From NCBI RefSeq assembly GCF_932294415.1, contig NC_065544.1, positions 25,643,351 to 25,707,350 of the forward strand: DNA of 64,000 nucleotides, in the 5' to 3' direction. Position 1 is the first letter of the stretch, and each line of letters starts with the position of its first letter. A model generated the notes under the pieces. That model made no database searches, was not told the origin of the DNA, and was given only the letters and a program-made list of their open reading frames with translations. A program made the position numbers and the translations under genes. The stretch is from Quercus robur (lineage: Eukaryota > Streptophyta > Magnoliopsida > Fagales > Fagaceae). Shown here piece by piece: positions 50,925 to 62,395 of this stretch.

Positions 50925-53900
50925 TCAATGGTTGACCTCTTTTAGTGGTAATCTTTCATCACCGCCTGCTTCAAGTTTCTTTGTTGTGCCAGAAAAACAA
51001 GTGTCTGAATTCTCTCTGGTAGAATCATAGAGCTCACCATCCACCATCAAATCCATTGCTCTTCCAGTCTCTTCCACAGAATTCTGCAATATTCTTCCCA
51101 AATTTGTCATCAGTTTCTCATCCTCAAAGGAAAATTCACCAATCTGATTACAAATTTTCTGAATATGAACCAAAAGATCCTCCCTTTCTGTCGATAACTT
51201 CAAACTGTCTTGGACCAAAGTTCCTTTTTCAAACTCAAGCTCTTTAACCAAGCAATCCATGCTCCTCTGCTCATCCTTTAACTTTTCAGTTTCCAACTTG
51301 TTGACTTCTAGTAATGCTTTATACTGCTCCTCCTCTCTTCTTGAACAAAGCAAACATTCCTCCTCATATGCCAGTCTCTGTCGTAAATTACATGCTTCTT
51401 TTTCCAAATTTGCAATTAACTTGTTCTTCTCTTCAATCTCAAGCTTTGTCAGATACTCAGCATTCTTTATAGCTTCATTGAGAACAATAATTTTGACATG
51501 ATTTTCTATGAGCTCTGGAAAACAAGAGATCACTGCAATTTCCAGATCTTGTTCCAATGAAACAGCCAGTACTCGGAGATCATTAATGCCCTGGTCCTTC
51601 TCATTCATAATCTGCAAAAACCTCTCTTTCTCTTCCTCAAAGGCTTTCTCTACAGCCACCCTACCAAGGACTGAAGCTTCTGCTTCTCTTCTCTTGGACT
51701 CTTGTTTCAGGAAAATGAGATCTTTCTGAAGATTTACAATTAACTTGTTCTTCTCTTCAATCTCAAGCTTTGTCAGATACTCAGCATTCTTGATAGCTTC
51801 ATTGAGAACAATAAATTTGACATGCTTTTCTATGAGCTCTGAAAAACAAGAGATCACTGCAATTTCCAGATCTTGTTCCAATGAAACAGCCAGTACTTGG
51901 AGATCGTTAATGCCCTGGTCCTTCTCATTCATAAGCTGCAAAAATTTCTCTTTCTCTTCCTCAAAGGCTTTCTCTGCAGCCAGCCTTCCAAGGACTGAAG
52001 CTTCTGCTTCTCTCCTCTTGGACTCTTGCTTCAGGAAAATGAGATCTTTCTGAAGATTTTCTATGCAAATTTCCTTCTCTTCAGCGATTAGGAGAATGCT
52101 ATCTTTGTCTTTTAAGGAGGCTTCCAATTCCTCCGTTTTGGCCACAATTTTAGCTTCTAGTGAAACAATCTGTTGCTGCTGACCTTCAATTCTTTTCTCT
52201 TGCTCTTTGGCAATGTAGAGAAGGTTTTCTTTCTCATCCTTAAGCATTTGCTCAAGTTTGGCCTGTGTGATGAGGGAAGTCTCCAGTTGTTTGCAGGTTT
52301 CCTGTTTTTTGTTGAGGCAGGCTTTCAGGCTTTCAGAATCAGACTTCCACTTCTGTACTTCATATTGCAATTGACTGGCTTCACAAATTTTTTCAGCCAA
52401 TTCAAGATTAGCCTTCTCTAAAGCCTCAAAAGCACCTCTTTTCTCATTTTCTAGTGCACTTTCCATCTGCAGAACTTGCTTTTTCAACTGAAGTTGACAT
52501 TCAGATGATTCCTCAAGCATTTGCTTATACCTTTGAAGCTCATCATCCTTGGAGGCCTGCATGCATTCCAAGGACTCAACCCTCTTCCTTAAGGATGCCA
52601 ATTCCTTGTTTTCTTGCCCAAGATCAAGATGAGATTTATTCACTTTCAACTGCTCTATAAGATGGGAAATTTTACCTTCCTTCTCTTTGTCATGTAGCTC
52701 CATTTCAGCTTTTGCATCAAGTATTTTGGAGTAAGCCTCTGAAATTTCTGATTTTAAGATCGTGCATACTATGGAAATCTCTTCGCTCAAAACCTCGATT
52801 GTAGAATGGCTATTTTCAAGGTCCATCTGAAGCTCCTTTATTTGTTTCACTTTATCCTTCAGTCCAGATTTATAACTATCTATATCTGATTTCATCTTTT
52901 CCATCTGAAAGCTCCATTCTGATTCTTTTGCTTTCAAATTATTGGAGCAATTGCTATGTACCTGCTCCAAGCCTTTGAGCTTGTTCCGCAGCTTTGTTAG
53001 TGAAGTGGCTCCAGCATTCTTAATTTGAGCTTCCCGAAGTTCCTTGAGAGATTCTCCGAGGTCCTGATTTTCTTGCTCAAGGTGAGCAATTTTAAACTCC
53101 ATTTCTTTTGTGAGTGTTTCTTTGCTTCCCAATGCATTTCTTAGCCGTGCAATCTCTTCATCCCTCTGAACTGTCAAGTTCAGGACCTTTGACGTCTCTT
53201 CTTCACTCTGGGCAAAAACATTTTCAAAACGTATCTTGAATTCAGATACTTGAACCTCCAGAAATTTCCTCCTGCTTTCTTCATGAGCTAAAGCTTGGTT
53301 GCACATATCTAAACGAGTTTGAAGACCTTCTAGGATTCTAGTTTGAGAATCTAAGTTTGTCTGCAATGATGAGATCTCTTCCAGCAATGCTGATTTCTCC
53401 CTCTCCCACTCTTCCTTGCTCAACTGGAACTGATCTTGGAGCCTTTTATGAGCTTCTTCAAGATGTTTAAATTGCTCATTCTTCCATTTCAACTGATCTT
53501 GGACATCTCTGTTTTCCTCCTCCAATTTTACTATCACGACATCTCTCTGCCTCAGTTCTTTGGGTTTTTGAGCCATTTGTTCTGCTTCAAAACACTTCCT
53601 TTCTGTAACCAGCAAGAGTCTTTTAAGGCCCTCAATCTCCTTATGACTATCACAAACATTCAGCTCCAATTCTTTTTTTCTAGCTGTCGTCTCATCTAAA
53701 GCCAACACCAACTCTCTATTTTCTCCTTCCAACTTTTGCAATTTCTGCCCACAATCAGCTCGAAATTTTTCATTCACAGAACTCAAATGCCTAAAAGAAA
53801 GTTCTTTTTCATGCAAACTGGATGTGAGGTCTTCATTAATTTTCCTCAATTCAGATATCTCCTCAGACTTGGCATTTAATTCCTGAGTTTGTTTCTCAAT

Positions 53901-54047
53901 CTGCAGCTTAGCTTCTTGATGTTTGAGTAATTGCTCATTGTGTGCTCTTTTTAAGCTTTCAGAAAGTTCTGTTTTAATTCGGTACTCAGCCTTTAGCTTC
54001 TCAATCTCTGCTTTAACTTCATCCAACTCTTTATATACATCCTCCAT
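50925..54047 (-). CDS. long coiled-coil protein, At4g38062-like (uncharacterised family)
   Basis: Single-exon frame of 1040 residues, nearly entirely heptad-rich and charged (Glu, Lys, Leu, Gln), with no membrane segment or catalytic motif. It starts MEDVYKELDEVKAEIEKL. The pattern LKWKNEQFKHLEEAHKRL near residue 190 and EVQVSEFK-like stretches fit the plant family typified by At4g38062, whose function is unknown. Coiled-coil scaffolding is the only safe inference. Residues about 665-880 contain a direct internal duplication of 108 residues (DNA 51408-51731 and 51732-52055), absent from the paralogue at 62.4 kb. The short C-terminus has DTCFSGTTKKLEAGGDERL. A good acceptor (TTTAG|AATCAAG) sits just before the ATG, so a 5'UTR intron is likely. 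Confidence 0.85.
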   Translation of the reverse strand: MEDVYKELDEVKAEIEKLKAEYRIKTELSESLKRAHNEQLLKHQEAKLQIEKQTQELNAKSEEISELRKINEDLTSSLHEKELSFRHLSSVNEKFRADCGQKLQKLEGENRELVLALDETTARKKELELNVCDSHKEIEGLKRLLLVTERKCFEAEQMAQKPKELRQRDVVIVKLEEENRDVQDQLKWKNEQFKHLEEAHKRLQDQFQLSKEEWEREKSALLEEISSLQTNLDSQTRILEGLQTRLDMCNQALAHEESRRKFLEVQVSEFKIRFENVFAQSEEETSKVLNLTVQRDEEIARLRNALGSKETLTKEMEFKIAHLEQENQDLGESLKELREAQIKNAGATSLTKLRNKLKGLEQVHSNCSNNLKAKESEWSFQMEKMKSDIDSYKSGLKDKVKQIKELQMDLENSHSTIEVLSEEISIVCTILKSEISEAYSKILDAKAEMELHDKEKEGKISHLIEQLKVNKSHLDLGQENKELASLRKRVESLECMQASKDDELQRYKQMLEESSECQLQLKKQVLQMESALENEKRGAFEALEKANLELAEKICEASQLQYEVQKWKSDSESLKACLNKKQETCKQLETSLITQAKLEQMLKDEKENLLYIAKEQEKRIEGQQQQIVSLEAKIVAKTEELEASLKDKDSILLIAEEKEICIENLQKDLIFLKQESKRREAEASVLGRLAAEKAFEEEKEKFLQLMNEKDQGINDLQVLAVSLEQDLEIAVISCFSELIEKHVKFIVLNEAIKNAEYLTKLEIEEKNKLIVNLQKDLIFLKQESKRREAEASVLGRVAVEKAFEEEKERFLQIMNEKDQGINDLRVLAVSLEQDLEIAVISCFPELIENHVKIIVLNEAIKNAEYLTKLEIEEKNKLIANLEKEACNLRQRLAYEEECLLCSRREEEQYKALLEVNKLETEKLKDEQRSMDCLVKELEFEKGTLVQDSLKLSTEREDLLVHIQKICNQIGEFSFEDEKLMTNLGRILQNSVEETGRAMDLMVDGELYDSTRENSDTCFSGTTKKLEAGGDERLPLKEVNH
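51408..52055 (-). repeat. in-frame tandem duplication, 2 x 324 bp, inside the coiled-coil gene
   Basis: Copies 51408-51731 and 51732-52055 share long identical blocks at a spacing of exactly 324 bp (for example TCAGATACTCAGCATTCTT at about 51450 and 51774). 324 is divisible by 3, so the frame is kept and 108 residues are added. Confidence 0.88.
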
Positions 54048-55559
54048 TTATCTTGATTCTAAATTCGGATTTCAAACAATTCCTAATACAATTACAGATG
54101 AAATTGAGTCATCAAGTTGAAGCAAACAACTGAATGAAAAATGTCACAAGTCCTAGTTGAATGGTGGTAATAAGAATCTAACAGAAATTTACAAAGCAAA
54201 CAAATAACTTTTTCAAATGAGCTTTTCATTTGCACTATGTCTGTTTCGGGATTAGGTTAGATTGGTAGGGGGAGGAAGGAAAAGTTGGAGAGAAAATGGA
54301 AGGGAAAATAGGAGTTTCCATTGTTTGATTGAAGAGAGAAAATGGAGAGGAGGAAAATGGGGTGGGTGATTTTCCACTCAAGCCCACAAATTTCAATTCC
54401 CCCAAATTGGAGAGAAAAGTGAGGTGAAAATGTGAACAAGAAATGCATTTACTATTATGACCTTCAATACCCATTTGACCAAATTTGTTGTTTCTTTATT
54501 TTATTTTATGTAATATGGACAATATAGTAAATCAAAAAAATTATCTTTTCCATCTTCTCATTTTTATTCCCAGCCAAACAAAGGAAATTATATTTATTTT
54601 TATTCTTCCACTTTTCCATCTTTTGTACCAAACGTACATGATGGAAAATTAAATCTTTTTTATCCTCCCACTTTTTCATCTTCCCTATCAAACAAAGCCT
54701 TGGAGTTTTCAGTCTACTATCTAAATTGACACTTCCTTGTTGATGGTTTCTGTTGATATGTGAAACTATTTAGTCCCTGGGCCTCACTAGAAGGGCAGGG
54801 CATCACATGGATAAATGAGTCATGTCGTGCTAGACTAGTATGCCATGCTTGAGATTCTCAAGGGGCATGTGGTTTGGTGGCGACTAGATAAGAGGCCAAT
54901 TAGCATTACCTAATTGTAAATTTGATCAAATGCAATTAAGACGCCATAAGGGACCATGTATGTCAACAATAACTCCTAATTTGGTGTGTTCTACCCTAAA
55001 GAAAGAAAGCTAACTACAAGATATATCATTCGTTTGTCATTGGACACATATTTGTGTATCATTGGTGTCTAGGGAAATAGGAAATACTTTTAACCCTGGG
55101 AAAAGGGGCCTGTTTATCCTTCATTTGTAATTGACATTTCAGCAATGTTTGTCTCACAGTCTAACTTCAGTGATGGGAATAAACTCCATACAACAATGCT
55201 CCAATGAATAACAGTTCTCCACCTCACTATATTTAGAATAATTGTTGATCCCTCCACATGTATACTTGTCCATAAATACCTGTAGCTTTGTGACAAAAGG
55301 GTAAGATCTTTCGATGTTTCATCTTTCACAAAGGTTCTCTCTTTGCTGTGGCTCTTGGGCACAACGCCTCTCTAGCATTTTTAACGTGGCACTTTCACAT
55401 GTACCTTAGATGGACTCCCACCATTCTTCTCTCTATGATCTCACCTGCTCTACTGACCACATCCCCTGTGTCCTTCATGGCATGGATCCCTGAAACTTTC
55501 TAAATTAATACATGTATTTATTTGTTGTTGATGTTTCTCTTGTGACTTAGAGTTATCTA
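54048..55559. other. 5' flank of coiled-coil gene with an old inverted-repeat relic
   Basis: 54235-54715 is a degenerate inverted repeat. GGGGGAGGAAGGAAAAGTTGG and AGAGAAAATGG sequences on the left are mirrored by CCATCTTCTCATTTTTATTCC and CTCCCACTTTTTCATC on the right, so a decayed MITE is plausible. The remainder has no recognisable gene. Confidence 0.4.
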
Positions 55560-56625
55560 CTGCATCAACTGGTTAGTGTTTTTTATCCAGTCCTTATTGG
55601 GTAAATGGCATTGGCATTTTGCTGTTGAGAAGGATGCCCTTTGGAGGAGAGTGGTGGCTATGAAACTATAAGATATGACAATGAATGGGGGTGGCTGAGT
55701 TCAAAGCCTGCTGTGGGTGTGTATGGTGTATGTCTCTGGAAACATATTAGAAAGGGCTGGGAAACTTTTTCTGGTTTCATCAGATATGAGGTTGCTTATG
55801 GCATTAATGTTCATTTTTGGCAGGACTGGTTGTGTGGGGAGAGGTATCTTAAAGAGGTATTTATTTCCTAGTTTAGACATTCTGGCTCAAAAGAAGATGC
55901 TGCTCTAGCAGATTTGCTGAGTGGAGGGTGGGTCAGGTTCAGCGGGATATTACCTTTTCCAGAGCTCTACAAGATTGGGAGAATTCTTCACTCTGATCTA
56001 TTCAACAAAATTGAGGAGGGATGTTGAGGATATTATATGCTGGGTACCAACATAGAGTAAGCTATTTGAAGTAAAGTCCTATTATAAAGTCTACATGTTC
56101 GGAACACAATTCCATTTCCTTGGAAAAGCATATGGAAGGTTAAAGTTCCTGCCAAAGTAGCTTTTTTTTGCTTGGACTGCTGCCTTAGGAAAGATCCTTA
56201 CTATCGATAACTTAAGACAATGAAGGATTCTAATTGTGGAATGGTGCTGTATGTAAGCAAGATGGGGAGTCTGTTATTACATTGTCCTATGGCTAGAGAG
56301 CTATGGTCTTTTGTATTTGTTTGTTTGGGGTGCAGTCAGTTTTGCCAAAAGGGGTGGCGGATTTGTTGGTATGTTGGAAAGGGTGGTATGCTGGGCACAG
56401 TATCAGAGACATTTGGAATGCTATCCCTCTTTGCATCATGTGGGTTATCTGGAAGGAATGAAATAATCGGATATTCAAAGGCTTGGAACAATCTATGGTG
56501 GATGTGAAGCTGAATTTTTTATGTACTTTGTATGCTTTGATACACCAACGGTACACAACCTGTGTATTCTGTAGGGCCTTTTTCTTTTTTTAAGTCAATA
56601 AAACTTTGCTGAAAAAAAAATAGTA
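55560..56625 (+). mobile_element. decayed LINE fragment (ORF2 C-terminal half) with poly-A end
   Basis: Plus-strand pieces read EKDALWRRVVAMK, then GVCLWKHIRKGWETFSGFI, YGINVHFWQDWLCGERYLKE, and later LLLHCPMARELWSFVFVCLG, in the order found in plant LINE ORF2 C-termini (between reverse transcriptase and zf-RVT). Frames change several times. It ends with TCAATAAAACTTTGCTG followed by an A-run at about 56613. Confidence 0.75.
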
Positions 56626-57640
56626 ATCTCCTGCATTAACAGTTTCTAAACCAGATATGCATGAATATGAAACGAAACTAAACAGTATAATTTCTGCCGA
56701 GTATCTCCTGAACCTTATAATTAAAAGTTAAAACTCAACCCAATTGCCAAAAATTATTTTTTGATAAGAAAAGGGGATCAAGCAAGGAAAATGGAGTTCC
56801 ATTCTAGCTTCTAAAAATGGACAAAACACACGTGCACACATCTATGTCATTTGCAAAATGGAAAACAAAAGCTTAGGAGTTGTTGCCCAGTTATAGTTAC
56901 ACTAAAAATATCAGCTCTTAAGCGGGTTCGCTCAAATCATCCTCAACAATCGAAATAAATTCAAGCAGTGAATATTAGTACATTCATGTGCTCAATATGC
57001 AACTAACAAAGATCAAGAGCAATAAACTCTCAAACTTACACACAATATATATATATATATATATCAAAACCTCATCATAATTTGAAGTACATGCATGCAT
57101 AGGAAGACTTGAAAATTGTGCACAAGGAATTTCTTATCAAGCTGAAAAGAAGCCTATGAGTTTTCTAAACAAGTCACATGACTTGTAAGTTAATAATGCT
57201 ATAAACAAAAAAATTTTCACAAACAAATTTTACAGTTGCAGACGTGATCTACTGTGAGTGGTGAGTTCAAAAGCGTCGGTTGTGTCCACTACTCACAGTC
57301 AACCACTTCAACAGTTGTGAAATTTGTTATGAAAAAAGTTAGTCTTTTTCGTGTCCATAGCATTAATGCTATTGTAACATGACTAAATCAACATGTGGGT
57401 CTTCATTTGAGTCACCACATAATGGGTTGAAAAAACAGTGCTCCAAAGTAATTTGGAGAAAATTCTGCCCATTGAAAAAAAAAAAAATCAAATAACAGAC
57501 AAGTGCGTGTCTGTTGGATTTAACCAAAAAATCCAGAACCCAGAGGGCTTTCAAATCATCTAGTGAAAGTAGCAACAAAATGCAGATCTCGAAATTTTTT
57601 TTTTTTTTTTTGGCTACATTTTCTCAGCAATGATAAGGAA
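56626..57640. other. intergenic or intronic; small MITE, no gene
   Basis: An AT repeat is at about 57048-57064. At about 57194-57368 an inverted repeat (TAATGCTAT…, AAATTTTACAGTTG and complement, CTGTGAGTGGTG/TCCACTACTCACAG) looks like a 175-bp MITE. No coding content recognised. Confidence 0.45.
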
Positions 57641-57860
57641 ATCTAAACAATTTACCTGAGCTGAGAATTTGACCGAGTTTTAGCAAGGAATTAGAAAAAT
57701 ACGAAGCAAACTTAGAGAGAGAGAGAGAGAGTACCTTTGAGTTGTGAGCGTGAGTGAGTGAAGCCGAATTGTGAGTGTGAAATTGAAAAGAAAGCTTTTG
57801 AGAGAGAGAGAGAGAGAGAGAGGCGGGTTTGGTGAGCGGGAAGCTGGTTTTAAGTTTTTG
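57641..57860 (-). promoter_or_regulatory. possible distant 5'UTR exon/promoter of the coiled-coil gene
   Basis: The minus strand has two CT/GA tracts (57715-57732 and 57798-57822), a pyrimidine-rich leader (TCACTCACTCACGCTCACAA), and a strong donor context (CTCAAAG|GTACTC at about 57736-57735). With the acceptor just before the ATG at 54047, this would make a ~3.7-kb 5'UTR intron containing the LINE and MITEs. This is inference only. Confidence 0.35.
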
Positions 57861-58638
57861 TGGGTTTAAATTGAAATAAAGATGTGAGGGCAAATTTGGC
57901 AATTCACTTTTTTAAATTATTTTTTTATAGTAAGAAATTTGGCATTTTTGTATTTTTTTGAGAAATAAAATAAAAAATTTGATGACTCATTTGTTGGCGT
58001 ACCATTTTTGGTTATTTTCATAAATAGAAAATGACTCAATTGGTTTTTTTTTTAAGACTAGCAAGATTAGGAGATCATTTAAATTCATCACATATTTTTT
58101 TCATTAAATGTGAATTTTAATAAATATATTATTAAATTGCATTTTTTTATTATATCTTCCATACTTATAAAAAGTTAAGAATATCAAATATTAATAGTTA
58201 TATTATCAATTAAATATTTAAATTTCAAGTCTTTATAATCTTAAATTATGTATAAAAATAAGTTTATAAATCAAATAATAAATAATTTTTTTTTTTACTA
58301 TAAATCAATTCTAAACGCATTTTTCTTTGACACCGTGGGATGAAGACAATATGTTTATGTTAGAGTTTCAATGTACTCACATGATGATAACTCATTAAAC
58401 TCCATTTTCAAAGCCCTTATTGCTAGATTTGTTTTCCTAATTGTTAATTTTTTTTTTCCTTGGTTCTGACATGCTTGGATACTTGATTGCAATACAAGAA
58501 CTTATGGTCACTATGTTCCATAAGACAAATTGCATTGGACAGGTGGGTGCTTAACACTTTCTCACTCTATTATTTAGCCTCCAATTTTAGATCAATGGGT
58601 AAATCTACCATTTCCAAATGTAATTTTCATTTTTAGAA
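57861..58638. other. AT-rich spacer and left part of an old LTR relic
   Basis: 57861-58500 is AT-rich without features. From about 58535 the sequence follows the 9.3-kb element's LTR interior: CAGGTGGGTGCTTAACAC compares with AAGGCGGGTGCCTAACACC at 5800, then TTTAGATCAATGGG compares with TTTAGATCAAGGGT. The relic is cut by the Helitron at 58639. Confidence 0.5.
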
Positions 58639-60025
58639 TCTATATCTATATATGTCTAAAAGTTGAAACGTAATATTTTTTGTTGCTACACTCCAATTGA
58701 GCCATATCATCGACCATGTCACTTTTTTTCCCTTCATTTGTTAAACAATATTAATATATAAATAAATAGTGCAACTTTACACATTCTCTAACTCATTAAA
58801 TCCAACTCAATATGAACAACCTTACACATTCTTTAATTCATTAAATCCAACTCACCATTAATTTAGCCTTCTTCCAATTCTCAACTCTTTATTTTTCCCT
58901 TCAAAACATTTTTGCTCTTTTGAAGTTTAAACCCTTCAATTGCCACTGTGATTAATTATATTATTTTTAATATTATAAATTTCCAGTTGTTCTCTCTACC
59001 TCCGCAAAAGTTGTCAAAGTAGCATCAGATTTAGAAAGTCTCTTTGAGGTGTGTTTTTTCCCTTCTTATTTTTTCTTTTCCCCCAACTTTGATTTTTCCA
59101 TTAGATTTCTGAAGTTTGTGGATGATATGCTTTTTTGTGGGTTGCCGACAATGTGATCACTTTGGGGCTATGGGTGGCTAGGATTGGTTTGTCAATTATA
59201 AGAAGGGTTTTCAAGAATTAGAAATCTCTACAATAACTTCTTACTTCATACTCATGTTGTACCGTTTTTATTTTATATTTGTCTTTTTCTCGTTCAATTT
59301 GTTTATCTTTGACAATTTAGTTTTCTTACATTTGACATTTGTTTAACTCTATGGAAAAAAAAAAGGGAAGAAAAGAAAACCAAAGTTTAATGTATTTACC
59401 TTTGATAGTTTTGAAACAATAATAGAGTATATGCTTTAATTACACTCCAATTACTACTTTCATATTTTTTGACTCAATGGTTCTTTTTTGTTTTCTATTT
59501 GGCTTCAAAAAATATTATGTTTAGCACACTTTTTCTTATTATGTGCAACACATAATAATTTTATCTTGCAGTTCAATAGACAACAAAAAATCTACCTCAA
59601 AAGTTTGGTCACGAGGAAATAGAAAATCTCAAAACATGATTGTGGGTTTAATTTTTATTTGATTTTGATAATACTAAATGTTGAATTTGGTTCTTGCAGG
59701 GTTTAGGATCATTGAATTAGATACATGAGAGTTTGACAATGAAGGTTTCTTAAGTGGTCAGAGAAATTTCTAAGGAACTTTAAGAGAAAGAAAGTTTTTT
59801 TCAAAACTTCCATTATCATATATAGTATAGATATGTATAGACATTGTTTTTGGTTCTTGATTCTTCATTGATTTCATGATTTAGTTATTAAAAAACCCAA
59901 AATAATAGAATAAAAATGGATAATACTTTTAAAAATAGTCCAATTTTTAAGGAGAATAAATTATATATTATATCATATTACAAAATAATTATATATTTTC
60001 ACGCATCGTGTTGGTTTGCGACTAG
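58639..60025 (+). mobile_element. non-autonomous Helitron, 1387 bp, inserted in an LTR relic
   Basis: It starts TCTATATCTATATATG after an A (58638) and ends with a GC-richer potential hairpin (CGCATCGTGTTGGTTTGCG), then CTAG at 60022-60025, followed by T. There is no target duplication. This is the Helitron arrangement. The interior is AT-rich, and no Rep/helicase frame is present. Confidence 0.7.
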
Positions 60026-60026
60026 T

Positions 60027-60240
60027 GTAAATAAAAATTAAAGTTGTGTAATTTTGTTAGATTGTAACTAGGAAAGACAAGGCAATGTAATTTCTTTTTT
60101 TTATATTCTATTAATGTAAATTCAAATTCTTTTAATGACAGAAAGGAATATTTCATTTTGGATTTTTTTTTCCCTTGTTTAATAAAATAAGTGGCAACTC
60201 CATAAAAAACCATCGATCTAGAGGGATAAATCCAAAACAT
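60027..60240 (+). repeat. right part of old LTR relic (same family as 4276-6208)
   Basis: The order TTAGATTGTAACTAGGAAA, CAATGTAATTT, TAAATTCAAATTC, GGAATATTTCAT and AATAAGTGGCAACTCCAT parallels the LTR at about 5905-6075 with many changes, so it is an older insertion of the same family. Confidence 0.6.
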
Positions 60241-60394
60241 AATGATAAAAGCCATAATTTTAGCTTAAACATCAAGAGTCGGTTGAATATGCAAGAAACA
60301 ATTTTTGTTTTGCTTAATGCCAATGCTCCCAACATATAATGACAATCTACGAATTGTTGAATTAAGCTTTTTTTTCTTTTTTTTTCCTTTTTCC

Positions 60395-60495
60395 TTTTTA
60401 TAATTCAATAGTTCGGATGGAGGGATTTGAATCATAAATATCTTCATTATAAATATAAAGAGATGTCAACCAGTTGAGCTATAAGACTCTTGACA
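60395..60495 (-). mobile_element. tRNA-derived SINE-like remnant
   Basis: Minus strand: A-box TAGCTCAACTGG (60481-60470) and B-box GATTCAAATCC (60433-60423), followed by a pyrimidine tract. The tRNA body cannot fold with a full acceptor stem, so it is a SINE head or tRNA relic. Confidence 0.5.
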
Positions 60496-62395
60496 AATTA
60501 AGCCTTCTTAATAGGTAACATCTTGTGTTAATCCAATCTTTTAGATTAACTTGTATTCATGTCCTATCAGAATTTGTACAACTGTCTTTCAAGGAGAAGC
60601 AATGCTCTTGATAAAAGAATTCCAACGATATCAAATGTTAGAGTTGGAGTTTCTCTTGTTTAAGACAATAGGAATAAGTTGATCCAAACAGTCATGAAAA
60701 GAGCAAACATGCCACCTGACATTAACTATACAACTATACAGAAAATAATTAAGACTCCTGTGAAGTGTTTGATTCCAAGAGGGCAGCTGAGTAACACATG
60801 TAAACAATGAAACAACACAACACAAATCCATAGGAGAGATTCAGACTAGCTTTCCTTGCCTCTGGAAACCGGAATAACAGAATGATTCTTGGTCTGCTCA
60901 TGCAAATTGTCTCAGACCCTTTCCACAAGAAGCAATTGTTCAAGTTCCTCTCTACACCAGTCCAATCCCGGTCATTGTCAGCAATCAGCATAAGTAAATT
61001 ATTACAGGAAATTTCTGCTATATATCAACCCACAATAGAAGGAAAGGAATTAACATTGTTCCAAAACACAAGCACATGACAGAGAATATTGTTCCTTCGG
61101 AATAAAGCAAACATAAGCACATAACAGAGAATATTGTTCCTTCGGAATAAAGCAAAGTGAATAAAGAACCAACAAGTCAGAAATGTCTTTGGCTATTATG
61201 ACAGCTCATTTCTAATGAATAAGAATCCACAAGTCGAAATGTCTTTGGCTATTATTACGACTCATTTCTAGTGTTAAAAATTGCTAGCACTTAGAATGTC
61301 TTTGGAGTTTGGACTCTCTTTTTTTAGTTGAAGAACATGGATGCTGATGGATATTTGAAACTGGGATTTTGAAACTTTATGTGAAATATATATAGGACAA
61401 CCTTGAGGGCATCAAACCTAGTTTTCATGTCAATGTGATCACACGTATTTTGCAGCTTGCATAGAAATTGTAGGGAAAACAACTGTAACACGTCTACCAA
61501 CGTGTATTTTTTTTTTCTTTCTTCAGAATTTGGTTTGTCTTATGGGGAATGCTAATGGAAATGACCAAAAGCCCTTCTAGTTTCTACTAATGTGTTGCTT
61601 CTTGTTCATCCAGAGACCTATCAACTCCTGCAAATTTTTACAAAAAAAAATGTCACCATGTTAAGTTACAAAAATTTGAACAAACATACATCCAGACACA
61701 TATCAATTAACAAAAGAATGTCACTATGTTAAGATACAAAGAAAAATCAAAAAACATAAACGCCAAAACCAAATTCAGAAACTGACTTCAAATTACACAA
61801 TTCGAATTGTTGTCATTCTACTGACATTTATGAATAACATTCAATATAAATTAAAATATGTTATAAATTCAAAAATACACTAGTCATGGATTCAATAGGA
61901 ACGTATTATATATACAAATACAATAAAGACCAATCATACTAATGACTCACTTTTCATGGTCACATCCCCAAACAAATAAAAGAGGAAGAAATGATTCACA
62001 GAAAAATTATCCCTTCCCAATATGATATTAGTTATTTACATTACATAATTTCATGTATAAGAACCTTCTTTGCACCAGATAACAAATGACTCAAACTTTT
62101 CACAGCATTTCATGTTTTATTAGTTAAACAATTTCAATATAATGCTTCGGAAAAATTCTGAAACAAAGACCATGCAAATGTTGTGGATGAAGTTCAGGAA
62201 ATGTTTCCTCTGAGCTTCAGATGTAACATGGCATCTTAAGCACCACACTTTCATCTCTTTTCAGTTTTCAGTCAATGAATTACATAACACATGATGACAT
62301 GCAGAATTAAGTTACCGATCAATGAATTACCTTGTGGCATATTCTTCAGGACATAAAATTTTCTCCTAATTATAGCTGCCAATGGTTGACCTCTT
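60496..62395. other. spacer; small tandem duplications; 3' flank of second coiled-coil copy
   Basis: Two copies of a ~47-bp unit (AGAGAATATTGTTCCTTCGG…) lie at about 61063-61156, and two of a ~58-bp unit (AAATGTCTTTGGCTATTAT…) at about 61172-61275. From about 61548 the sequence is homologous to 50028-50924. No separate gene seen. Confidence 0.6.

Noticed and set aside
51056-53699. Plus-strand frames opposite the coiled-coil gene
   Set aside because: Antisense shadows of a charged coiled-coil coding sequence; Ser/Leu-rich composition is expected from reverse complements of Glu/Lys codons.
57624-57902. 92-residue frame on the minus strand with SLSLS runs
   Set aside because: Product of CT microsatellites in a probable 5'UTR. 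No domain.
60423-60495. Possible tRNA gene
   Set aside because: A and B boxes are present but no acceptor stem or proper anticodon arm can be drawn, so it is called a SINE-like remnant.
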